A stretch of 40,387 nt of DNA from NCBI GenBank assembly GCA_021781745.1, contig JAJXWH010000046.1:1-40387 (forward strand). The letters are read 5' to 3'. Numbering within the stretch: the stretch's first letter is position 1; every line of letters begins with the position of its first letter. The DNA comes from Bacillota bacterium (lineage in GTDB: Bacteria; Bacillota; Clostridia; Clostridiales; Clostridiaceae). Positions 29,085-36,534 of the stretch are shown here, in pieces. The notes under the pieces are model-generated. The model had not been told where the DNA came from and searched no databases. It was given only the letters and a program-made list of their open reading frames with translations. The position numbers and the translations under genes were made by a program.

Positions 29085-31736
29085 ATGGATAAACAAATTA
29101 AAATATATAGTGTAAAATTGGGGTTTGTTAAAACAAAGAAAGAAAAGGAATTGAGTGATATAAAGTACACATATGGTGATTGTATTGAAATAGCAAAAAG
29201 TAGAATAGAAGAAACAATTAAAAAAGATTTTAACACTACTAAATGGACAAAAGAATGTGCTGAAGAGTTTACCAAAAGAAAAGAAACGGATTATTCTTAT
29301 AACATTTATAAGTCTTATAAAGAAAAGTATCTAAAGTTACTGGAAAATGAAGTCTACAATAACGAATATCTTGTAAGGACTTTGAAATCTTCAGCTTTTA
29401 ATCTTTATAATTGTATTGCTTTATTTAGTAGTAACTTAACTAGAATGTTTGGATTAGATGATTTAGAGGAGCCAACCAAAGATATAATAATTTTAGAGTG
29501 TAAGGATTCAGATAGAAATATATTAAGGCAAGTAATTCAAAATGGAATATTTGTTGAAGGGAATAAGTATAGATTTTTTACTGCTAGTGCAGGACAAACT
29601 AGACTTGAAAAAATTCAAATAATCAAAGAAGAATTATGGAAGAAATACGAAAGAGTTATTATGTGTGGATTAACTATTGAAGCTATTAATAATAGTCCTG
29701 AAGGAGGATCAAATATAAATAAATTTTTGGCTTATTTAAGCTTAAATTGTTCTGCTACTGATGAATGGACAGCCGAACAAGGATTTGATATTGATAGATG
29801 CATTGTTGTAGATGATTTTAATACTAAAGTAGGCGGTTGGGTAGACTATGTTAATAAAAATACGTTTAAAATCACTAGACAAATGATGAAAGTACCTATT
29901 GACCATGCAGACGGAGCTGGTATGATGTTACCGTGTATTAGTAAAAAGAATTTTATGGTTAGGATTCCTTGGGTGAAAGGCCTACTTACACCTGTAGATT
30001 TCATTAAATTTTGTAGAACTGAAAGATGTGTTACTGATGAAGAATCAAGATATAAAATAAAAGATATTTATGGGAAAGAATATGATTTAATTGAAGATAA
30101 TGTTCAAATTTTATTCACCAAGAGTCAGTTTAAAATGTGGAAATACTATAAGGATTGGGATCAGTATAAAACTGACTTTAAAACTTATGGATGTAAAGCC
30201 AATAAATGCAATGAGGAAGACGAAATATTTAGGCAAGCGAAATTAAATTATCAAATGTGGCAAACATTAACTGATATTACTGATAAAGAAATTGAATATT
30301 TTACAGAATCAAGTATTGATTACATTAGAAAAGCACATACTGACAGAGAATTTATGTTAGATATATTAGGTGCTACTATGAATAATAAACATAGAAGTTA
30401 TTTAGAAGAAGCTTTAAGAATTTATCCAGAAATGCTTCAAGAATCTTTCATAAAAGAACGATTGGAGGATAGTATTGAAAAAAAGGCTAAGGAAGTTAGA
30501 AGCGGAAAAATTAATGATATAAAAGCAAAAAATACATTTATTTTACCAGATATATATGCGTGGTTAGATTGGTTGTTTAATGGAACAAAAGAACCTAAAG
30601 GATTATTGAAAAATGGTGAAGTTAGTTGTAAGTTATATAAAGATGTTAAAAATTTAGTTGTTAATAGAAGTCCACATTTATTTAAAGAACATGGATGTAG
30701 AAAAAATATTATTAATAAAGATACTAAAAAGTGGTTTACTACTAATGCAGTATATATCAGTACACATGATTTGATATCAAAGCTACTTCAGCTAGATGTA
30801 GACGGAGACCATGCTCTTGTAATTTCAGATCCTAAATATTATGAAATAGCAGAAAGAAACATGGAAAATGTATTTCCGCTTTATTATGAAATGGGAAAAG
30901 CTAGGCCAATTGAAATTAATTCAGCTAATATCTATGAATCATTAACGACTGCTTATGATGCGGGTAATATAGGTAAATTTTCAAATGCATTAACAAACAT
31001 TTGGAATAGTGGTAAAGCGAAAACTTATATAAAAGAAATGAAAATAATTTGCGCTTTAAATAACTGGAGTATAGATTGTGCAAAAACTTTAGAAATGCCA
31101 GTTCCACCAAAAGATATTGAAGAGTTGTTAGAAAAAAGATTCAGAAAGGTACCATATTTCTTTAAATATGCTAAAGATAAAAAAAGTACACAAGTATATA
31201 AAAAGAATAATAGTACAGTAAATAAGTTGTGTAACGTAGTTGATACAATGGGAAATACTAATTATAACTTTGGAGCTGGATTCGGAAAATTTGATCATAA
31301 GATATTACTTAATAATACTAAAGTGAAAGTTTCAGATATAAATGAAAATATTAAAGATAAATATCTAGAACTGAAAAATATAAAAATTAATACAAAAGAT
31401 AATGATGTAAAGAGAGCATTTTATGATACGTTGTATCATGAATTCAGGAAATATTGTGAATTAATAAATGTTGATTTAGTTGAGGCTACAGATATGATAA
31501 TTAAATATGTATATGTGAAAAGGAAAGATATGAATAAAAATGTATTATGGAATATACTTGGAGATTTGATTATAAGTAATATGGTAAATAATATTAAGAA
31601 ATCTTTAGATGATGGCTATGTAATGTGTTCAGATTGTGGAACTAGGATTAAAAATACTAATGGAAAAGTAAAAAGATGCAAAGATTGTGCTATTAAAGAG
31701 AATATAAAGAAAACTAAGAACAAGAAAAGTGCATAA
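29085..31736 (+). CDS. YonO-like single-subunit RNA polymerase (two-barrel, DxDGD)
   Basis: An 883-residue protein, close to the ~905 residues of YonO of Bacillus phage SPbeta. Residues 571-575 read DVDGD inside LLQLDVDGDHALVISD, the catalytic Mg-binding DxDGD motif of two-double-psi-barrel polymerases (beta-prime subunit, YonO, QDE-1-type RdRPs). Supporting landmarks are DGAGMMLP and VRIPWVKGLLTPVDF (first barrel region), NRSPHLFKEHG shortly before the motif, and DAGNIGKFSNALTNIWN after it, comparable to the helix following the active site in RdRPs. A C-terminal zinc ribbon uses Cys848, 851, 865 and 868. YonO makes late transcripts from SPbeta DNA, so this protein probably transcribes part of this phage without host subunits. 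It is preceded by a pseudoknotted leader and a helicase gene. Confidence 0.85.
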   Translation: MDKQIKIYSVKLGFVKTKKEKELSDIKYTYGDCIEIAKSRIEETIKKDFNTTKWTKECAEEFTKRKETDYSYNIYKSYKEKYLKLLENEVYNNEYLVRTLKSSAFNLYNCIALFSSNLTRMFGLDDLEEPTKDIIILECKDSDRNILRQVIQNGIFVEGNKYRFFTASAGQTRLEKIQIIKEELWKKYERVIMCGLTIEAINNSPEGGSNINKFLAYLSLNCSATDEWTAEQGFDIDRCIVVDDFNTKVGGWVDYVNKNTFKITRQMMKVPIDHADGAGMMLPCISKKNFMVRIPWVKGLLTPVDFIKFCRTERCVTDEESRYKIKDIYGKEYDLIEDNVQILFTKSQFKMWKYYKDWDQYKTDFKTYGCKANKCNEEDEIFRQAKLNYQMWQTLTDITDKEIEYFTESSIDYIRKAHTDREFMLDILGATMNNKHRSYLEEALRIYPEMLQESFIKERLEDSIEKKAKEVRSGKINDIKAKNTFILPDIYAWLDWLFNGTKEPKGLLKNGEVSCKLYKDVKNLVVNRSPHLFKEHGCRKNIINKDTKKWFTTNAVYISTHDLISKLLQLDVDGDHALVISDPKYYEIAERNMENVFPLYYEMGKARPIEINSANIYESLTTAYDAGNIGKFSNALTNIWNSGKAKTYIKEMKIICALNNWSIDCAKTLEMPVPPKDIEELLEKRFRKVPYFFKYAKDKKSTQVYKKNNSTVNKLCNVVDTMGNTNYNFGAGFGKFDHKILLNNTKVKVSDINENIKDKYLELKNIKINTKDNDVKRAFYDTLYHEFRKYCELINVDLVEATDMIIKYVYVKRKDMNKNVLWNILGDLIISNMVNNIKKSLDDGYVMCSDCGTRIKNTNGKVKRCKDCAIKENIKKTKNKKSA

Positions 31737-31925
31737 TTTGATTTGCTAAAATACGCTTAAGACAAGCTATATAAAGGGTTTAGGAATGATATGACTAATA
31801 AAGTAAATTGAAGATAATGTACTCAAACTTAGTGATATCAATGGCTAACACTAAAATTTAAATCCTATATATGGTATAGAATAAAAAGTCTGAGAAGACG
31901 TAAATTATCAGTACAATATTAAAGT

Positions 31926-31972
31926 GTACAAGCTCTAGCATTAATTTGCTAGGGCACTATATATTTTTTTAT
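31926..31972 (+). terminator. Intrinsic terminator of the polymerase operon
   Basis: CTCTAGCA pairs with TGCTAGGG (two wobble/GC variants, 31933-31953), extended by GTG/CAC, followed by seven T. Confidence 0.8.
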
Positions 31973-32019
31973 TGATAATTTATGATATTTCTTTACTAAG
32001 TATATTATATCATATTTTT

Positions 32020-32028
32020 TGGTATAAT
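32020..32028 (+). promoter_or_regulatory. Extended -10 promoter
   Basis: TGGTATAAT (32020-32028) is a TGnTATAAT element; no clear -35. Transcription would begin just before the 32-bp-stem hairpin at 32062. Confidence 0.55.
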
Positions 32029-32061
32029 CAATGGTTTTTGAGAAAATAATTTAAAAATGTG

Positions 32062-32165
32062 TGTAATAAATCTATAGGAGTAAGTAGGTGGGCTGATTTG
32101 ATCCTCCTTAGAGGTCTGCTTGCTTATTGCTATAGGTTTATTACAATCTGCATGACGATGTGCAG
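32062..32165 (+). ncRNA. Long 32-bp-stem hairpin RNA candidate with a second small hairpin
   Basis: TGTAATAAATCTATAG (32062-32077) pairs with CTATAGGTTTATTACA (32130-32145), one G-U; after a single G-G mismatch AGTAAGTAGGTGGGC (32079-32093) pairs with GTCTGCTTGCTTATT (32114-32128) using several G-U pairs. The loop is 20 bases and can itself form CCTC/GAGG. CTGCA/TGCAG (32148-32165) follows. This is much longer than a terminator, has no T tail and sits right after a promoter. Candidate RNase III substrate, regulatory RNA or single-strand origin. Confidence 0.6.
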
Positions 32166-32233
32166 TGACTCTCTTGTACGGTTTATCTAAATAAGGTTAC
32201 GCCACCATAAGAAAGCGAGAAAGAGGTATAAAG

Positions 32234-32698
32234 ATGTTAAAAGAATTAGAACAAAGATTAAATGATTATTGGAAAGAGAGCGAAGAACTTGGGAATGAAT
32301 TTTACAGGTTTAAAGTAGAAAAATTGTGTGATGAAAATTACATAGCTATTATATGTCTCAACGATAATGATACTTTAGCTTGGATGTTAACAATTCAAGT
32401 TGCTAATGATATGGCTGCAATGATTACTAATTGTATATCGGCTCTATATGATGAATTTATAAATCCTAACAACCGAATTGTGAGGGCATGGAAGGGATAT
32501 ATAAATAGGAAAGTTAAATCATTAAATTTAGCGATGAGCAAAAATAATACTGAAAAAGTAAATAAAATAAATCAAGATATGGTAGAACAATATAAAAAGA
32601 TGAATGATGCTAAGTTTAAAGTGTCTGAATTTAAGATATTTATAAATATGTTTTATTATATTAAATCTGAGTATGAACCAATGAAGGAGGCTATGTAA
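32234..32698 (+). CDS. Helical early protein of unknown function
   Basis: A 154-residue mostly helical protein (LKELEQRLNDYWKESEELGN, AWMLTIQVANDMAAMITNCI, NEYEPMKEAM-like end). No known family recognised; no membrane segment. First gene of the small-gene operon behind the long hairpin; AGAAAGAGG ribosome site. The next gene begins 2 bases after its stop. Confidence 0.7.
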   Translation: MLKELEQRLNDYWKESEELGNEFYRFKVEKLCDENYIAIICLNDNDTLAWMLTIQVANDMAAMITNCISALYDEFINPNNRIVRAWKGYINRKVKSLNLAMSKNNTEKVNKINQDMVEQYKKMNDAKFKVSEFKIFINMFYYIKSEYEPMKEAM

Positions 32699-32700
32699 TT

Positions 32701-32964
32701 ATGAATATTAATGACTTTGAAATAGAAGGAATGACTGTTAATACTATTAAGGAGAGTCGTGAAAGTTTGAAACATTTATTGGACTCAGGAGAATTTTCGC
32801 AACAAGATTATGATTATCAAATCGGAGAATTATCAAAATATGATGAAAATTTACTGACTTGTTGGGGAAATAGAAAAGTAAGAACAGGAAAATTTATGGA
32901 TTATATTGGATTAATTATATATAATCCAAATGGCGAAGTAGTTGACTTTTTAGGATATTGCTAA
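32701..32964 (+). CDS. Small early protein of unknown function
   Basis: An 87-residue acidic protein (MNINDFEIEGMTVNTIKESR, then LLDSGEFSQQDYDYQIGELS). Preceded by AAGGAGG in the end of the previous gene and followed by a strong terminator. No function recognised. Confidence 0.7.
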   Translation: MNINDFEIEGMTVNTIKESRESLKHLLDSGEFSQQDYDYQIGELSKYDENLLTCWGNRKVRTGKFMDYIGLIIYNPNGEVVDFLGYC

Positions 32965-32968
32965 TATC

Positions 32969-32998
32969 AGGTGTGTCCATCGAGGATACATCTTTTAT
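32969..32998 (+). terminator. Intrinsic terminator
   Basis: A 10-bp stem with two G-U pairs (32969-32978 with 32984-32993) closes ATCGA and is followed by TTTT. Confidence 0.85.
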
Positions 32999-33054
32999 TA
33001 TAAAGTGTTTTATGTATATAATCGCCTCCTTCAATATACAAATGAAGACATTTA

Positions 33055-33084
33055 TCGACAAATATGTTTACAATATGTTATGAT
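33055..33084 (+). promoter_or_regulatory. Promoter before the small Cys-containing gene
   Basis: TCGACA (33055-33060), 18-base spacer, TATGAT (33079-33084). An alternative TTTACA (33067)-17-TATAAA would start almost at the ribosome site and is less likely. Confidence 0.5.
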
Positions 33085-33114
33085 ATTTATATAAACAAAC
33101 AGAGGAGGAAAATA

Positions 33115-33291
33115 ATGATAAAAGAATGCAAAAAAGGTTATGATGTAAACATAAGAAAGATAGGTACACAGACAAATGTTATTTTGCCATTTGCAAATGA
33201 TGGTACAAATTCTATAAGATGTAACACAGAGAAATGTGAATTTATAGATGTGTGTGAATATAGAGATTATATAAAAGATACAAAAAAATAA
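33115..33291 (+). CDS. Small basic Cys-containing protein
   Basis: A 58-residue protein with Cys in KECKKGYDVN, IRCNTEKCEF and DVCEYRDY, a possible four-Cys metal site. ATG 33115 follows AGGAGG (33103-33108) at good spacing; the frame is open further upstream but lies in promoter DNA. Own promoter and downstream terminator. No family recognised. Confidence 0.65.
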   Translation: MIKECKKGYDVNIRKIGTQTNVILPFANDGTNSIRCNTEKCEFIDVCEYRDYIKDTKK

Positions 33292-33344
33292 AGTAGATTA
33301 TATATTTAAGCATAAAAATTATGTACTTAAATAATTAACGAATT

Positions 33345-33378
33345 AGCACTTATATCTTGTCGGATGGAGTGCTTTTTT
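33345..33378 (+). terminator. Intrinsic terminator
   Basis: AGCACT (33345-33350) pairs with AGTGCT (33368-33373), then TTTTTT. Confidence 0.75.
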
Positions 33379-33394
33379 CATTTGTCTCAAATGT

Positions 33395-33438
33395 AAGGTT
33401 CTTTAGTAGATGCTAGAGAGCCTTTATATTATTTTTTA
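33395..33438 (+). terminator. Second, tandem terminator
   Basis: AAGGTTCT (33395-33402) pairs with AGAGCCTT (33417-33424), followed by a T-rich tail. Two terminators in 100 bases insulate the next unit. Confidence 0.7.
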
Positions 33439-33456
33439 TTTAAAAATAGTTATAAA

Positions 33457-33488
33457 AATCCTAGTATAATTAGATTATACAGGATTTA
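33457..33488. repeat. Hairpin overlapping a -10-like element
   Basis: AAATCCT-A-GTATAAT and ATTATAC-AGGATTT form a ~14-bp inverted repeat with a single bulge and TAG loop; GTATAAT looks like a -10. Candidate operator or cruciform before the GIY-YIG gene. Confidence 0.45.
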
Positions 33489-33576
33489 TATGTAAAAAGC
33501 AATAGAAATATTAAAAAAATTAAAAAAGTTGGTATCAATTCTTTAAGATACCATAGAAGAAAGGAAAGATGTAATA

Positions 33577-34203
33577 ATGTTAAACAAAATGATAGTAAAA
33601 GGTGAAATTAATGTAGCTGGAGTATACCAAATGGCTGCAAAGGATGGAGTAGTATTGTATATTGGATCAAGTATAGAATGTGGGGATGCACTTAGTAGGC
33701 ACTTATACAACCTTAAAAGAGGTTACTATATGGATTCAAATAAAAGGTTACTTCAGGAAGCATATGATAGGGAAGATTTAGTATTTTCAATTATCCATAT
33801 ATCTGCTTCAAATGGTGACGTTAGAAATATGACAATACAACAAAAAGAAGATTTACAAAAAGCTTTAGGAGTTATAGAGCAATTTAATATTGAATTAAAT
33901 AAAAGTACTGTATGCAATAAGATAAATAAGATTTCTAAATGGAGTACAAGTCCAACTCCTGAAACTACCGAAAGACGTAGAAACGCAAACTTAGGTGGAA
34001 ATAATCCTAATGCAAAGTATGATGAAACTTTAATTGCTAACATCATATTTTTAAAGGAAAAAGGTTTTAAACCAAAAGAAATTGTTGAAATGTTATTAGA
34101 GCACGATATAAATGTTCATCAGGGATATATAAGTCAGATAGGTGTTGAGAAATGGATTTATTTACAATCTAAGAAGCCTGAATGGTTCAAGGAGGTGCAA
34201 TAA
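33577..34203 (+). CDS. GIY-YIG endonuclease with C-terminal HTH
   Basis: A 208-residue nuclease-like protein. GVY (15-17) and LYIG (27-30) match the GIY...YIG motif, with Arg41 in SRHLYNLK at the expected place and a later Glu in GVIEQFNIEL as candidate metal ligand. After a linker, a GGNNPNAKYDETLIANII segment opens an HTH-like DNA-binding domain (GFKPKEIVEML, QGYISQI), common in homing nucleases. No intron or intein is evident nearby, so it is probably a free-standing mobile gene. Stop overlaps the next start (TAATG). Confidence 0.8.
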   Translation: MLNKMIVKGEINVAGVYQMAAKDGVVLYIGSSIECGDALSRHLYNLKRGYYMDSNKRLLQEAYDREDLVFSIIHISASNGDVRNMTIQQKEDLQKALGVIEQFNIELNKSTVCNKINKISKWSTSPTPETTERRRNANLGGNNPNAKYDETLIANIIFLKEKGFKPKEIVEMLLEHDINVHQGYISQIGVEKWIYLQSKKPEWFKEVQ

Positions 34204-34448
34204 TGGTTAACACTATATCAATTTTAGTATTATTTATTATCTCTATGTATCAAAGTTATGAAAACGAAATATTAGAAGATAGATGCAAGAGATTAGAAGT
34301 AAAAATAAATTTAATGGATTTAAAATATATAGATAGAAAAGATTTATTAAGAGAATTAGAATATAGAAAATCACTTGAGGATTTTAAAAAGATTTGTGAT
34401 GAATTTAAACAACAATGTAAAGATATAGATAAAGAGGTAGAAAAGTAA
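34203..34448 (+). CDS. Small membrane-anchored coiled-coil protein
   Basis: An 81-residue protein with an N-terminal membrane helix (MVNTISILVLFIISMY) and a charged helical rest (RCKRLEVKINLM, FKQQCKDIDKEVEK). It could be an Rz1-like or anchor protein but nothing specific is recognised. ATG 34203 follows AGGAGG; the longer frame from 34182 lies in the previous gene. Confidence 0.7.
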   Translation: MVNTISILVLFIISMYQSYENEILEDRCKRLEVKINLMDLKYIDRKDLLRELEYRKSLEDFKKICDEFKQQCKDIDKEVEK

Positions 34449-34449
34449 A

Positions 34450-34629
34450 ATGGATAAAGCAGTATTAAGAAAGTATATAAATATAATAAGTTTTGCTTTG
34501 TGGTTAGGTGCATTAGTAGATATTATTTATAATAATGTTAGTAATTTAAAGGCAACATGTATTCTTTTGTTAGTTTATATTTTATTAGATACAGCCCAAG
34601 ATATATGGGAGAGTAAGGACGTGAAATAA
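34450..34629 (+). CDS. Small two-helix membrane protein
   Basis: A 59-residue open frame, MDKAVLRKYINIISFALWLG then a second hydrophobic helix (CILLLVYILLDTA). Starts one base after the previous stop and ends in TAATG overlapping the next start, so it is clearly part of the operon. Two predicted membrane spans make it holin-like in shape, but it is far from the lysis genes. Function unknown. Confidence 0.7.
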   Translation: MDKAVLRKYINIISFALWLGALVDIIYNNVSNLKATCILLLVYILLDTAQDIWESKDVK

Positions 34630-34991
34630 TGATACATATTTATGGTGGATTTATAAAAGAAACAGGAAAATGTTTATACATAGGAACCACAGAACAAGAT
34701 TTTATTAATAGATGGTTTCAGCATCAAAGAGCATTAAAAAAAGGTGTACATACAAATAAATCATTACAAAAATCTTATAATCAAATAAAAGAAAATGGAT
34801 TAAATATGGAATGGAGACAATTGAAAAGTTTTGATTGTGATAGTACATTAATAAAATTCTTTCTTGAAGGTTTGTATAATTCTTTGTACAAGCCTTCTTG
34901 TAATAAGATAGTGATTTCTCAAGGACGGAACAATGTTATACTATCAAGATGTGATAAGGATTTAGCGGAAAAATTAATTCAGGTGTTTTAA
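34629..34991 (+). CDS. Minimal GIY-YIG nuclease-like protein
   Basis: A 120-residue protein with YGG (5-7), LYIG (16-19), Arg28 in FINRWFQHQ and a late Glu in FFLEGLYNSL followed by PSCNK, the core layout of GIY-YIG nucleases without an added DNA-binding domain. Second such protein within 1.2 kb. Might be a mobile gene or a phage-specific nuclease. Confidence 0.72.
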   Translation: MIHIYGGFIKETGKCLYIGTTEQDFINRWFQHQRALKKGVHTNKSLQKSYNQIKENGLNMEWRQLKSFDCDSTLIKFFLEGLYNSLYKPSCNKIVISQGRNNVILSRCDKDLAEKLIQVF

Positions 34992-34998
34992 GTTTACT

Positions 34999-35035
34999 AG
35001 GGGTTAGTTTACATTTTTGGTTAATCCTTGTTTTC
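34999..35035 (+). terminator. Probable intrinsic terminator
   Basis: GGGTTAG (35001-35007) pairs with TTAATCC (35021-35027) with two wobbles, followed by TTGTTTTC. Confidence 0.5.
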
Positions 35036-35068
35036 TTGTAGAAAGTATAAGTGATGTGTTTACATTTA

Positions 35069-35097
35069 TTGAATTATTTTGCCACCTTTTGTATAAT
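35069..35097 (+). promoter_or_regulatory. Promoter with CTTTTGTATAATT module
   Basis: TTGAAT (35069-35074), 17-base spacer, TATAAT (35092-35097). The 13-base sequence CTTTTGTATAATT (35086-35098) occurs again at 35724-35736 in front of another gene. Confidence 0.65.
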
Positions 35098-35120
35098 TTA
35101 TATGAAGGATGGTGAGATTA

Positions 35121-35678
35121 ATGAATTCAAATGCTATATTCACGATATTATATGTAATAATAATTATGGTTTTTATTGTTTATCTTGACAATAGAAGAGA
35201 TAAAAAAATGTTTAATCTTGAGAAAGAAATTAAAGAGCTTCTTTCTATTACAGCGTCATTAAAATTAAGAGTATATGACCATGAGAAATATTTGTTAGAA
35301 AAGGATGGAGTATATATACCTGAAGAAATGGGCGAATATTATTTTAAACAAACATGGGCCTTAATTGATGAAGAAAGTAAAGAATTAATAATTAATGAAT
35401 ATAAGGATGTTTGCCCTGAAAGTATTCCGATGTGGAAATATTTTTTATATTCGTATAAACCAGAAATAAAAATTCAAAGAAAAATAAAATTAAAGAAAGT
35501 TGAATCTATAGAAGATTTAATAAATTCCACATCAAAAAGCATAGAAGAATTAACAAAACAATTTACAGAAATGCAGCAAAAAAGTGCTGAGATAGTAAAG
35601 AATCAGACAGATGATTTGATGTCTGTTCAACAGGAAATAAATGATATAAAAAAAATCACGAAAGCAATAAGTAAGTAA
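35121..35678 (+). CDS. Membrane protein with long cytoplasmic coiled coil
   Basis: A 185-residue protein: one N-terminal membrane helix (about 5-22, ILYVIIIMVFIVYL), a central domain with YFKQTWALIDEESKELI, and a C-terminal coiled coil (about 125-180). ATG 35121 is preferred to 35109 given GGTGAG upstream. Function unknown. Confidence 0.68.
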   Translation: MNSNAIFTILYVIIIMVFIVYLDNRRDKKMFNLEKEIKELLSITASLKLRVYDHEKYLLEKDGVYIPEEMGEYYFKQTWALIDEESKELIINEYKDVCPESIPMWKYFLYSYKPEIKIQRKIKLKKVESIEDLINSTSKSIEELTKQFTEMQQKSAEIVKNQTDDLMSVQQEINDIKKITKAISK

Positions 35679-35723
35679 TACATTTTGTTGGTTATTTTTG
35701 ATATTTTAGGAGGAACTTACCGA

Positions 35724-35736
35724 CTTTTGTATAATT
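35724..35736 (+). promoter_or_regulatory. -10 region repeat before the gene at 35765
   Basis: CTTTTGTATAATT, identical to 35086-35098. The -10 TATAAT is at 35730-35735; a good -35 is not visible. Confidence 0.5.
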
Positions 35737-35764
35737 ATATATTATATAGGAGGAGGTGAGACTT

Positions 35765-36007
35765 ATGGCTGATAATATAAATGTAAATGCTGAACCAACG
35801 CCGATTCAAAGAAATGCGGAAGATGTTGCTATAGAATTAACACAATTGTATTATGAAAAGGGTGATTATACTGCACCAATAACTATTGAAAAAATTCAAG
35901 AAACATATTCAAAATTTTATGCAACAGCTCGAGTTATGAAGGAATATGGAAGGAAAGCTCAAACATTTACAAAGCTTGAAGAGATGTTACCAGAAAAATT
36001 AAGATAG
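35765..36007 (+). CDS. Small protein of unknown function
   Basis: An 80-residue protein (MADNINVNAEPTPIQRNAED, then IELTQLYYEKGDYTAPITIE). Likely helical. ATG 35765 follows the strong GGAGGAGGTGAG; a GTG at 35756 is inside it. Single-gene unit with its own promoter and terminator. Function unknown. Confidence 0.68.
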   Translation: MADNINVNAEPTPIQRNAEDVAIELTQLYYEKGDYTAPITIEKIQETYSKFYATARVMKEYGRKAQTFTKLEEMLPEKLR

Positions 36008-36013
36008 TAATGA

Positions 36014-36043
36014 GGAGAACTCTAGAAATAGGGTTCTTTATTA
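36014..36043 (+). terminator. Intrinsic terminator, GAAA loop
   Basis: AGAACTCTA pairs with TAGGGTTCT around GAAA (one G-U), followed by TTATTATG. Part of a module repeated at 36453 and partly at 37179. Confidence 0.7.
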
Positions 36044-36140
36044 TGTTATTTTGTAGGATTTAAGAATTTTATTTAAACTTAAAAAGGAATTCGCAACATT
36101 TCCGCAGAATATTGTATTTTATGGAAAGGCGGTGAAGTTT

Positions 36141-36446
36141 ATGGTTAAAAATCATGAAATTATAGATAGAACTAATGATATTATTATGTATGTATTGGAT
36201 ACATTAAAAGATTTTGATAGTAAAGCAAATGAAAAAAGCATTTATTTAAAAACTATGAATCCAGACATGAATATAGGGATAGATGTTGCTATTAGAACAT
36301 TACAGTTAATAAAAGATACTGTTGGTGATGAAGATTACAATACTAGAGCCAAATATTTTAAAGAAATATTAGATTTTGCACTTGAGAGTTATATAAACAA
36401 TCTTCATGGTTGTGAGTATGCTACAGATAAAGAAGAGATAAAATAA
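36141..36446 (+). CDS. Small helical protein of unknown function
   Basis: A 101-residue helical protein (IIDRTNDIIMYVLDTLKDFD, MNIGIDVAIRTLQLI, EILDFALESYINNLHG). ATG 36141 follows AAGGCGGTGA. Single-gene transcription unit. No family recognised. Confidence 0.68.
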   Translation: MVKNHEIIDRTNDIIMYVLDTLKDFDSKANEKSIYLKTMNPDMNIGIDVAIRTLQLIKDTVGDEDYNTRAKYFKEILDFALESYINNLHGCEYATDKEEIK

Positions 36447-36452
36447 AAATTT

Positions 36453-36482
36453 AAGAACCTTATTTATTTAAGGTTCTTTTAT
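36453..36482 (+). terminator. Intrinsic terminator
   Basis: Perfect 10-bp stem AAGAACCTTA/TAAGGTTCTT (36453-36462 with 36469-36478), then TTATTATG. Confidence 0.88.
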
Positions 36483-36502
36483 TATGATAATTTGTAGAAT
36501 TA

Positions 36503-36511
36503 TGGTATAAT
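36503..36511 (+). promoter_or_regulatory. Extended -10 promoter
   Basis: TGGTATAAT (36503-36511) precedes GGGGGTGATT and ATG 36535. Could also feed the downstream HNH-terminase genes. Confidence 0.6.
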
Positions 36512-36534
36512 TACCAATAGGGGGTGATTATATT

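Larger units (their letters stand above)
31737..32233. other. Spacer after the polymerase gene
   Basis: No convincing gene. It contains a terminator (31926-31972), an extended -10 promoter (32020-32028), the long hairpin 32062-32145 and a small CTGCA/TGCAG hairpin (32148-32165) before the next gene. Confidence 0.65.

Noticed and set aside
32062..32165. Retron msr/msd-like long hairpin
   Set aside because: No reverse transcriptase gene is present in the window and there is no conserved priming G arrangement that I can identify.
34450..34629. Phage holin
   Set aside because: Two membrane spans fit, but it lies in an early small-gene operon far from the amidase, with no charge pattern that would decide it.
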